Source: Heliocidaris erythrogramma (lineage: Eukaryota > Echinodermata > Echinoidea > Camarodonta > Echinometridae). From it: a DNA stretch of 64,000 bases. Positions within the stretch are counted from its first letter, which is position 1; every line of letters starts with the position of its first letter. Made by a program: the position numbers and the translations under genes. Shown here in pieces: positions 1-10,200 of this stretch. The notes below the pieces were generated by a model that saw nothing but the letters and a program-made list of their open reading frames with translations, was not told the origin of the DNA and did not search any database. The stretch lies in contig CM046857.1 in assembly GCA_025617745.1 (NCBI GenBank), positions 24,273,761-24,337,760 of the forward strand, in the 5' to 3' direction.

Positions 1-360
1 TACAATGAAACGGTTTTAGCTATCAGAATCAGTTTCACTTTCCCTTTATAATGGTGTGAAATAAGGTCATATTTAAATACACCAAACTCTTTATAATTTG
101 ATAAATAATTGCATTGCAATTACGTTCATTCATTATAGGACGTCGTCTGCTTAAGCAGGATCGATCCCGAGTGTGACGACATCAAAACATCGCTATATTT
201 CTGGCGAATCCTCATATATTCCAGATGCTGAGAAAAGCTTTTGTGTTGTTTTTATAATCATCAGATACGCAGTTGACATAAAACTTATACGATTGCCATC
301 TGTAAGCTTCCCAGTTTCTAGTGATACATTAATTGCCATATTTGTGATTTTCTTTGAATA
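1..360. other. No gene recognised at left edge
   Basis: I see no discoidin exon, transposon terminus or simple repeat here. A short open frame at 173-361 has no recognisable domain and is probably chance. If the partial discoidin gene to the right has 5' exons, they are not in this stretch as far as I can read it. Confidence 0.5.
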
Positions 361-1051
361 GCTACTTTAAGGGTTAAGGCCTTTGCCTTTGGTTCCCAAG
401 ATCAAGACAGCTTTTTCAAGGCTAAGTCTCTCTCTCTGGAGATTTTAGCGGTGGGTCGGCGTCTGCGTGCGACCAATCCGCTTCTTTTTCCTTTAAGTCT
501 GAGGATAAGCGTTGGAGCAAATGTTGAAGTCAGAGCAGGTATGCGCTTGGCTGCTTTTCAAGGTTTTCTCTCCGACCTCCAGGGCGGAGGGGTTGAATGT
601 CACTGATGGTGATAAGCTGGTTATTGATGACCTGCTGCACTCTCTTTTTAGTTTGCAGTGGTCACAACTTTCCAGTGCGGCTGCTTTGGTTACGTACCGT
701 CGCAGGGTTTTGGCCCTCTCTGCCCTCGGGGTTAAGGAGTCTGACATCGCGTCACTTCTCCGGGATGTCCCGTCCCGGGGTCCTTCGCTCTTTGGCGGTC
801 AATTCGCTACAGATTTTCAGAGGGAGATTGATGCGCGGAAGCAGGTCACTGAGATGACTAAGCAAGCCCGTCGGAGGCCTGTTGCTCCCATTTCGGGACA
901 ACACAGTCGTGTTTCTGGGGGCCTGTCTGCTGAGTTTCAGCCAGTTCCTTCTCGTGGGAGAGGGGGGCGTGGCAGAGGCTCTTCGAGAGGTACTCGTGGC
1001 TCCCTGCGTAGCAAGGCGACGGCTTCGCACAAAGCTAAGCCTAGTCTTTGA
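361..1051 (+). pseudogene. DIRS ORF1, gag-like, broken
   Basis: A readable frame begins near 375 (...SQDQDSFFKAKS...), shifts near 505-512, and continues open to the stop at 1051. The tail is basic and glycine-rich (an RGRGGRGRGSSRG-type stretch near residues 145-170), as expected for a nucleic-acid-binding gag-like product. Assignment rests on position directly before the reverse transcriptase and on the basic tail, not on a conserved catalytic motif. The exact start is unknown; no ATG precedes the open frame in a convincing context. Confidence 0.6.
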
Positions 1052-1204
1052 TGGTCTTCCCCGAGCGCTTGTTCAATCCGACATGGTAGGTGGCCGACTT
1101 CGTTCTTTTCACCCGGCTTGGGAGGCCATCTCCGGGGACGCATTCGTGCTCTCTGTAGTGCGAGACGGATTCTTCATAGATCTATCCGCCTCGCTCCCCG
1201 GAGG

Positions 1205-1560
1205 CTAAATTTTTTTTCCCACGAACTTTTTGTCCCTGTCCTCCCTGGCGCATGCGCACCTGATCCTTTCCGATCTAAATCAATTTCGCAATCATAGGGT
1301 TTATTCCGTAAGCGATATAATGACGATTGCTCCCAGCGTCTTGCTGTGGCGAGATGCGTTAGCCCTCGGACATTTAACCTGAGGTATGTGGGTTCGACTC
1401 TCAGTTTGGACATTATAAAAATAACGTTTTGTATTTTTATTATTACTAAAAGTAGGATGAAACTTTGAAACCCCATCCAATTCCAAGCATTGGAGGGCTA
1501 TTTCAAAGTTGCGCATGCGTCAAGGACGATAGTGACAAAAAGTTCGTGGGAAAAAAAAGT
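1205..1560. mobile_element. SINE/MITE-like insert within the DIRS element
   Basis: A 356-bp insert is flanked by the same 14-bp direct repeat, TCGCTCCCCGGAGG, at 1191-1204 and 1561-1574. Its ends are imperfect inverted repeats of about 50 bp (TTTTTTTTCCCACGAACTTT at the left, its complement at 1535-1558). Inside are a possible pol III A box (TGGCGAGATGCG at 1347) and B box (GGTTCGACTCT at 1391) at tRNA-like spacing. The long target duplication and boxes point to a SINE; the inverted ends point to a MITE. Confidence 0.6.
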
Positions 1561-1574
1561 TCGCTCCCCGGAGG

Positions 1575-3330
1575 GGCTATAAGATCTCGTTCACCTCCCA
1601 TGTCTGCCCTGGCCCGTTGTCACGCCTCAATGGAGATCAAATCTCTGTTGAACAAAAGGGCTATAGAAAGGGTAAGAGACCGACCGTCTCTTTCCCTTTC
1701 TCCGATTTCGTTATTCCCAAGCGCTCGGGAAAACTTCGTTCGATACTGAATTTGAAAAGAATTAACAAATTCATTCCTTCAGCTCATTTTCGGATGGAAA
1801 CTGTCGCCTCCATTCTCACGTTGATCAAGAGGAAGGACTACGCGATCTCGATAGATCTCAAAGATGCGTATTTCCATATCCCCATTCATCGCGCTTTGCG
1901 ATATTCCTCTCAGAGACTTTTCGCTTTCGCGCTCTTCCCTTCGGGCTGCGCCCAGCCCCTCGGGTATTTATGCAAGTTGTAGCCGTCTTGGCAGCCTCGC
2001 TGAGGCGCCGCGGCCTTCGGCTATTTTGCTATCTGGACGACTGGGTCCTCTTAGCGGAATCGCACAATCGTTTGTTAGACGAGGCCGGTTTGCTCGTCAA
2101 TACTACTCAAGACTTGGGTTTCCTAATAAATTGGGAAAAGTCAGAGTTGGTTCCTACTCGCAGCCCGGTTTTTCGGGGGGGGGGGGGGCGGCTGTGTTAG
2201 ACATTCGGAATCAATTAGCTCGGCCCAGTCGAGACAGGATTCTGACTATTGTCTCTGCGGCTCGCAAGCCCATTCTGGCCAGAAAGGTCAGGGCCAGACA
2301 GTGGCTTCAGTTCTTAGGTTATCTAGCCAGTTTAGTCTATTGCCGGCTCGTTATGAGGCCTTTTCATAGGCATCTCCTCACGTTTTACAAACCGTGCAAG
2401 GATTCTCTCTTGGTCTGGATTCCAGTACCAGTAGAAATCAAGTCCCTTCTCTCCTGTTGGACGAACGTGGAGTTTCTCCGTACCCCCCCCCCCCCCCTCC
2501 CCTTCCGTCGATCTCGATTTCGACGGACGCCTCTCGGCTGGGGTGGGGCGGACATTGCAACGGTTTCGGGGGATTGGTCTCATCTCTGGACTCTACCCCA
2601 TATCAATGTCCTGGAGTTCATGGCAGTCTTCTTAACCCTGCTTCACTTCAGAAGTCGACTTCTCAATCGTTCAGTTCTGATCCTCACGGACAATGTCACA
2701 GTGGCGGCTTATATCAATCGGCAGGGAGGCACTCGTTCTGCCACCCTGAATGCCTTAGCAGCGCAGCTGTGGAGGTGGTGTCGTCACATGGCGATCATGC
2801 CCGTTGCCTCTTTCATCCCCGGTCAGGAAAACCTCATTGCGGATTTTCTATCCCGGGGCAGGTGTCTTCCATCAGAATGGAAGCTCCATCCAGAGGTCTT
2901 TTCCCGCATTTGCAGTTGCCTGGGCCCACTGGAGGTGGACCTGTTTGCGTCAGCTCTTAACCACCCGCTTCCAAAGTACTGCTCCCGTGTTCGCAACCGG
3001 GAGGTCTCTCTCAGTTGGGAGAATCTTCGAGGGTTAACCTTTCCTCCCTTCCAGCTGATCCCGCGAGTCTTGCAGAAGATCAGGGAAGATCGGGCTCGGG
3101 TGCTTGTAATAGCTCCTTTTTGGCCCAGGAGGATTTTGTTCCCGGAGTTAGTGAGCCTTCAGGTGGCTCAACCGTTACTTATTCCGCTAAAAGCGGATCT
3201 GGTGTGGCAACCCCTCTCCGGGATTCTTCACCACAGTCAGGCGTTCCTTCATTTGACTGCTTGGCCCCTGTCGGGGAATCTGCAAGACAGTCAGGTCTCT
3301 CTGAAAGGGCCGCTGACTTTTTAATGTCCA
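1575..3330 (+). pseudogene. DIRS reverse transcriptase-RNase H, frameshifted
   Basis: Reverse transcriptase motifs appear in order but in different frames: an SGKLRSILNLKRIN block near 1725, an ISIDLKDAYFHIP block near 1848-1880 and the catalytic YLDD box near 2028. After the G run, the RNase H region shows STDASRLGWGG near 2518 and LTDNVTVAAYINRQGG near 2685. A further conserved DIRS block, VDLFAS...N..LPKYCS, lies near 2935-2985. In a working element this protein copies the RNA template. Homopolymer slippage at the G and C runs explains at least two of the frame breaks; some could be sequencing error. Confidence 0.85.
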
Positions 3331-4276
3331 GTCGTAGAGGCTCTACTAGGGAAATTTATAATTCGCGTCTCTTTCAGTCTTTTTCCAATGGTGTAAAGCG
3401 CGGGATCAAACCCCGTCTAAGGCTCCTATTGGTTCAATCGCGGATTTTCTAATCTCGCTGTTTGACAAAGGGAGGTCCATCTCTACTATCCGAGGCTACC
3501 GGTCTGCGATCGGTGCCTTTCATTCGGGGTTTTCGGATGGTTCGTGGATTTCTAATTCCCCGCTGTTGAGTGGATTGATTCGGTCTTTCTTTCTGAAACG
3601 TCCCCCTCGTTCTCAGTTGGTCCCGTCTTGGAGTATTCCTCGGGTCCTAGAAGCCCTAGCCAAGCCTCCTTTCGAACCGTTAGGTGAAGCTTCGCTTCAC
3701 CATCTTACGGTAAAGACGCTCTTCCTGGTAGCCATTGCCTTTGGTCAGAGGCGCAGTACCCTTCATGCCCTCTGTCTTACTCCTGGCCATGTTCGTTGGG
3801 AGAGAAAAGGCGTTAGATTGATTCCTAAAGCTTCTTTCATTGCCAAGAATCAGACGGCTTCTTCTGGCCCTGTTGAGATTTTTCTTTGTCCGCTATCTGA
3901 CTTTTCGTCAGTACGTGAGGACAAGGTTTGGTGTCCTGTTCGAGCTCTCAAATGGTATATTGATAAGACTAAGTCATGTCGCAAGGATGATCAGTTGTTC
4001 TTGATCGCTCGAGAGCCTTTTTCTCCTGCTTCTCTTGATTCCATTTCTAGATGGATTGTCGAGGCTATTCGGGCCACTGGCACAGAGGCTCTTTGGTCAG
4101 ATAGTAAGCCCCATGCTCATGACACTCGTAGTGTCAGCACCTCTTGGGCTTTGTTTCAAGGTGTGACGCTTAATGATATTTTGAAGGCTGCCTATTGGCG
4201 TTCGCCCAATTCCCTCATTTCTTGCTACCTTAGGGATGTCCCTGCAGGTGAGGCAATTTTTGCGTCAGCTACCTAG
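3300..4276 (+). pseudogene. DIRS tyrosine recombinase, nearly intact
   Basis: The recombinase integrates the circular DNA form in DIRS elements. The N-terminal SAM-like core-binding region contains SISTIRGYRSAIGAFH near 3480, followed by the catalytic domain: an arginine in QRRSTLHAL near 3750, HAHDTR near 4110 (the H-x-x-R box) and a C-terminal YLRDV tyrosine near 4230. The frame is open from about 3383 to the TAG at 4276; the first 80 or so bases lie in another frame, indicating one shift near 3382. It overlaps the reverse transcriptase ORF, which is usual for the order. Confidence 0.8.
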
Positions 4277-4386
4277 AAGGCCGCTGTGTCTTCTTTGTAA
4301 TCCTGTTCCCTTCTCTTAAAACATGCCACCCGGTTTTTGAATGGGTGCTAGTCTAGCATAATACGTAGGTATATATAATTTATTGC

Positions 4387-5110
4387 AGTAAATTTGTAAA
4401 ATCAGCACTGATTTTCTTATTTACTATATAAATCTATATACCTACCTATGACCGACCCTCCCTCCTTCCCCTCACCTTGCAAGCAACATGTTTTGTACTT
4501 GGGTTTGCTCGCCAAAGAGGAAGATGGCCGTTGCGTGTTGCTGCGCATGAGTGGCGAAGGGGAGAACAACAGGATTACGGGGGGTGCGCACAATATTGTG
4601 ACTCATTTGTATTAAAGACCTCAGCCTGACCGAATTTTGAAATATACCCTTTATTCATCCACGGGGAGCTATATATTTTATGAACAAATTGAAACCAACT
4701 TCATGAGATTCCGTTTCCTGTGGAATGAGTAACAGCGTCCCGAATGTTGAGCCCCGGTGGTTTGGGCCCCGTCTCTGAGGAACGCTACTTTGCGGGGGGA
4801 AAATTTGATGACGACATATCGTGTAGACGCACTCGGAGCTGTATACATGACATGTCGTCACACGTCTAGCGACCCCCTGCAGTGTTACGCCATCTTTTTT
4901 ATTTTTTATGGATAAACGGAGACGATTTATGAATAACCAGGGTAATTATATTCTTTGTTTACTAAGCTTTACGTCAATATATGGTTGTTTTGGGTCAGGC
5001 TGAGGTCTTTAAGTTCTCGAACAGGTTAGCGTAGTCAAGAAACTAGCACAATAGGTAGGTATATAGATTTATATAGTAAATAAGAAAAATCAGTGCTGAT
5101 TTTACAAATT
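4387..5110. repeat. Inverted repeat at the right end of the DIRS element
   Basis: The segment 4395-4452 (ending CTATATACCTACCTAT) reappears in reverse complement at 5054-5110. A second pair, GACCTCAGCCTGACC at 4618 and GGTCAGGCTGAGGTC at about 4996, is nested inside. The centre (4640-4990) shows no coding sequence. It may be the terminal/internal complementary region of the DIRS element or a separate foldback insertion; I cannot decide. Confidence 0.55.
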
Positions 5111-5929
5111 AGTTTGTTTATGTTGGTCAATTGGCAAAGTTCATAGAGGGGCTATTCCATAGGTTGGTGGAAATGACCTTGAAAATTCAAATTCAATATT
5201 TCTCTGAATATCATTTTTAGTCCTTCATACATGATAGTTTCAGGAACAAAAAATAAAGTTTATATTCATGTTTACTTTTGAAAAAAGGTCGAAAGTTGTG
5301 TCTTCCATTATATACAAATAAACAAGAAAAATAGAGAAAAATGAAATATGGCTTATGGAAATATGACTTTTTACCAACCTACAATAAGTCGCACGGACCA
5401 CAACGTAGCAAAGAGCCCAACATAGTAAATTTGCTTGGATCAGTCGATTTTCTGTATTTGATAGAAATGGGTAGTTTCATTATCATTCTATCATGTCTCA
5501 AGTTTGAGTCGTAATTCGACTTAGAAATATGTTTTAGGGCATTTTAAAATGACTCCTTTTTTTCACCTGTTGAGCTAATGAATGTTTGGAGAGCTTTTGT
5601 AATACTTTCATTGAATGCCAAATTACTACTTTACCTCCAAAGGTATTAAATTGATTTTTGGAGTGAGTAATGAATAGGTCCTCCTGGAGCAGCGTGCCGA
5701 AATTCAGCCTAATCTAATAACCCCTTTATACCGGTTGCTATGGCCATTTGAATACCCAGTTTTACTTGGGCGCACACAGAGAGCGAAGGTTTAGCACTCT
5801 TTTGTTCCGAACTTAAATGGCCATTTTCTCTGAATAGGAGTTATTGGATGATCTTTGAAGGTTTGCATGGTGGTGTACAGAATGTGGATAAGGTTTACGG
5901 TTCACCATGTGCTAGTCCTGATAAGGACT
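5111..5929. other. Intronic or intergenic, no gene seen
   Basis: No exon recognised. A short piece near 5111-5150 (GGCAAAGTTCATAGAGG) resembles 50925-50942 in the equivalent intron of the complete gene, but the same phrase belongs to a dispersed repeat, so it is weak evidence for homology beyond the duplication boundary. Confidence 0.4.
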
Positions 5930-6335
5930 GTCAGTCACGCACAAACATTATCGCAATCTATATTGTCGCGATATATGAAATCGAGAACATCCAGAATAAA
6001 AAAGTGACAATATCTGTATAGCGAAAAATATACAGAGGTCTGACGTCACGCGATATCCATGTACGAATTTGAATTTGAATTTGAAATTTCAATGTTTCCT
6101 TCGTGGTGAAAGTATTTAATGCCACGTGAGATATTCCTGGCCAATCCTTGCCCGATTTTATGATGTAGGATACAAAGTATATCAGATCCCTTTTCACATT
6201 CCCGAACCCGATCTTTAGGGTAGATTTCTGCCCACCAGACTAAGCTAAAAGGCTTTTCTTTGTTTAAAATTTGGAAAGTTCAAACTGCCTATAGCACAGT
6301 AACGGTTAATTGTTGGATATCATTTTTCTGTGAAG

Positions 6336-7259
6336 GTGGTAGATGGACGGGTGCTTGGTCTGCCAAAACCAATGACCACTCACAGTGGTTTCAAGTTGAT
6401 CTGCTAACTGACTATAAGCTCGAAGGCATTGTGATCCAAGGTAGGTCAGATTATGACCAGTGGGTGACGAGTTTCAGCCTTCAGTACAGACCAGATGGAA
6501 AAGCAGCCTTGATAGATGTAGTGGACGACAATGGTGCCATTGTGGTAAGTGACTTCTACCTTGACTCTTCAACTTTTCATGTTCCTAACTAAGCTGAAGT
6601 TGGGATTAGTTACTAGTCGGAATGGTCTCTGAAAAACAAAAATTTGTGTTCTCTATGAAATTACAATGATTTTTTGTGTAATAGCGATGTTATGTAGGTA
6701 CCAAAAGTAATTTTTACAAACGTTTTGTTGGTGTTGGTAAGTTGGTAAGTTGCTTAGCACATTACTGTACATGCTCAAGGGTTGTAGGTTAGGACGATGC
6801 ACATTTGCGAATAAAATTTCTGATTGTTCCATGGCAGGCTATGCGTGTGTGTGTGTGTGTGTGTTTGTAGACATGTACGTGGATATATTGCAAAGAAACT
6901 TAATTGACACCATGGTTTAAGAATCAACATCCGGGACTAAGTAGTATTTTGGATGGTACGTTGAACACACCAGCATTTTATTAACATAAAGAAGTAAAAC
7001 CTTGCTAATGGTAGGGTGAAGGAGTATCGTTTCCATTTCATTATAAAGTTTCCAATTATCCAAGATTTCATAAATCTGAGGAGCCTACTCTTTACTATGT
7101 TCCATCATCAGATCTTCTCAGGGAATAGTGATAGGGACAGTCCAGTGATCAACATGCTAGCTCTGCCTGTCACAGCTCGTTATGTTCGTATCAATCCGGA
7201 AAATTGGAATGGTCACATCAGTATGCGTTTTGAGCTGATTGGAGAAGGACCTATCAATG
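6336..7259 (+). CDS. Copy A, domain 3 (second and third exons only)
   Basis: Exon 6336-6544 carries the GAWSAKTNDHSQWFQVDL core and ends at GTG|gtaagt. Exon 7112-7259 carries the ARYVRI...HISMRFEL end. The acceptor of the first (TTTTTCTGTGAAG) has a weak pyrimidine tract but is shared with copy B. The expected N-terminal exon, equivalent to 49824-49949, is absent from the window. Confidence 0.8.
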
Positions 7260-10200
7260 GTAAGGTCCTCCCCGGAGGCATTTGAAGTAACTGTATATCT
7301 TGAGCAGTGGCCTGGGAGTCGGGGTGAAGGGGGTGCTACCGCACTCCCTGCAATTTTTTTTCTTTAAAAAGTAGTTAAAAAGAGACCCTAAAACGCTGAG
7401 GACTTTTTTTTTTTTTTTTTTGCTTGTCAGATTTTTGGCTCACAGCACCCCCAGTAACAAAATCGTTCCCAGGCGCCTGATCTTGAGGTTATTGCAGATA
7501 ATTATGGTTATACTTTTTGACTGTATGTGTTTGTGTGGGTGTGTGCATATGGTTATTTTTTTTTTTTTTTTTTGTTCTCTCTCGTTAAAGAATATCGATA
7601 TTAAAAGGAGAAAAAAATGTTACGTAGGTCTACATAATTATGTATAGTGTGTGGCAAAAATAGTCAATTATGACTGATTGCCAAATAAAAACAAATCAAG
7701 AAGAAGGTGGTTCTCTTCAAAATTCATGATGGAAATGGAGAAATCTCACCTTCGAATAAATAGGCAACTTTCCATGCTCATCAAAGGAAAAATGAACACT
7801 AAAATAGTATGAGTCTTTTGTTAGCATTTTAATATTTGTTTTAATATCTTGCTGTAAACCGTTTTAAAGCTCGTAATCAATGTACTCCTGTGTACAATCT
7901 AGGTCTCATGAGACGAACAAATGAGATCTGCATGTAGTCTGTAACTTTTTTGCATTGTTTTTTTATTGAGACCAACTCGATAACGGTGACATCACAACAC
8001 AACCAGTGAGGATTATTTTTAAGGAAAATGCAGTTTGAATTAAATTAGGAGTGAGGTCATGCTATTTCTAAATTTAGTTTCTTTTGATTGCCTCTCATAG
8101 TTGTTCCCATCCCTGGAAAGCTGGGTATAGAAGATGGTCGCATAGCTACTACTAGTCTCTCTGCTTCATCTTGCTGGGATGTCAATCATTGTGTTGCTCG
8201 GTCCAGACTCAACCAGCCTCAAGTGGGAGCTCTTCGGGGAGCTTGGTCTGCTTTAGTAAGTATATAACTGCATCCTAATTTCCCCACAATTGTTCACGAT
8301 TGCATGACTAATACCCTCAGCCAAAATCTTGTCTTCATAATTACTCTTCGAAATGTTTAATTGCTTTCCTCTGTATTGAATTTTGACTGCACACATGCAT
8401 CCAAGAACATATTCTGCGGAAAGTCGCAAATAACGGTAATGGTAAAAGCATATTACAATGTATTGATCGCATTTCCTTTCTCTTCCAAAACTGCTCATGA
8501 GTAATTGTTTCACAGGCGAAGAATGATTATATTACATAAACATCATCAACACTATACTGGTGCTGTTCACTTTTGCACTCACTTTGACCCCTCTCTTCCA
8601 CAGACTAATGATTTAAACCAGTGGATACAAGTTGACCTTCGTGCTGCATTAGAGGTTACAGGGATCCTCACACAAGGCAGGAACAGCTACGACCAGTGGG
8701 TCAGGTCCTATCATGTTTCCTATAGCATTGATGGCAAAGACTGGACTTTGGTGAAAGACTGCCAGACAGGACCAAAGGTGAGACTAAAACGTCATTCAGA
8801 TGAGCAAACTACATTGATAACTGATAGCTTTGCGTAAGTAATCAATTGTAGTCATACACAACTATGCTCCTACCGTAAGTTCAGGCTATGGTTTTTAGTG
8901 AAATGTGTATGCATATATATGTATTATGGTGTTCTATACTTCAGCTGTTTCACCATGAAAGTATAAAGTTCTGTGAACTGTATATTTCTGCATATTTATA
9001 CCTCATGTAATATATTTTATAGATCTTTCCCAGCATTGCAGATCTTTCCCAGCATTGCAGATGCCCCTATTTATATCTTATTCTGTGATTTTATATTACA
9101 GATCTTTCCAGGCAATGCTGATCGCGACAGCCTTGTTGAAAATGCCATTAACCCACCTGTGACAGCTAGGTTCTTCCGCCTTCATCCCTTAACTTGGAAT
9201 AACCATATTAGTCTGAGATGGGAACTAACTGGCGAGGGTTCTTTCTTATGTAAGCAATTTAATGACCTCTCACATGTTTTTTGAGTTGGACTTAAATATA
9301 TTTTCTCGGGATACTGCTATGATATTAATCTGAATTGTAGTTGCATTAGTGAATGCTGTGTTACAATGTATGCATTCAGTATGTATTCAAGTCATTTTTA
9401 AATATTGAGAATGAAAATAATGTTGAATTGAATTCAACTGCATATGAACATGTTGTTAAGCATTTACCGTCAAGTCATTCAATTTGTCTGTATCCTGCAG
9501 TGGCAAGTGCTTCTCAAAAGCTTGGACTAGAGGACTACCGCATCCCGGACAGTGCCATGACGGCTTCCTCACAATGGAATTCAAAACGTGGACCACGACG
9601 AGCTCGCTTGAACCTTCCACGGACAGGTGCCCTCATAGGAGCCTGGTCTGCACTCACCCTAGACCATAGCCAGTGGCTACAGATAGACATGAGAGGCACC
9701 TATCGGGTTACAGGAATAATCACACAGGGACGCGCTGCTGCCAACCAGTGGGTGACCAGTTATAAGGTGGCTCATAGCTTGAATGGACGAGACTTCACCA
9801 CCGTGCTGTCTCCTGGCTCGCAGCAAGACAAGGTATGGGTTCATTATAAAAAAATAATGTTATAACAAAATCTAGTTTATAACAAGGTGATTTAACTGCT
9901 TCCACTTCTTTATATTTCATTGTTTTTTTTTTTTAGCCCTCATAACAAGGTTTCAATATACAGGTAATTTCACTCGTCTCAATGAGCTTGCACTGAGAGC
10001 CGGACTTTTGCGACCACCTGTATGGAAATACCTGTCTATAAAGACCACATATTTTGTCCTCTTTGAAATATGTTTAACCCTTAACCCTAAAAGGGCCGGG
10101 ATATTTTGGCTATGCCACAGCCGGGGGTGGGGGTTGGGGGTGGAATCCACCCCCCCCCCCCCAGATATCTCGACCGTCGACCGCGTAATCGCGCCGAAAA

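Larger units (their letters stand above)
361..4640 (+). mobile_element. DIRS-type tyrosine-recombinase retrotransposon, decayed
   Basis: The order is a gag-like basic protein, reverse transcriptase plus RNase H, then a tyrosine recombinase, all on the + strand. This layout and the recombinase, in place of a DDE integrase, define the DIRS order. The coding frame is broken several times (near 1640-1660, around 1910-1970, at the G run near 2178, at the C run near 2486, near 2540 and near 3382), so it is not autonomous. A 356-bp insert sits at 1205-1560. I could not fix the left terminus; the right end merges into an inverted repeat at 4387-5110. The limits given are approximate. Confidence 0.85.

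Noticed and set aside
512-1208. Separate genes in overlapping frames at 0.5-1.2 kb
   Set aside because: They are alternative frames of the decayed DIRS ORF1.
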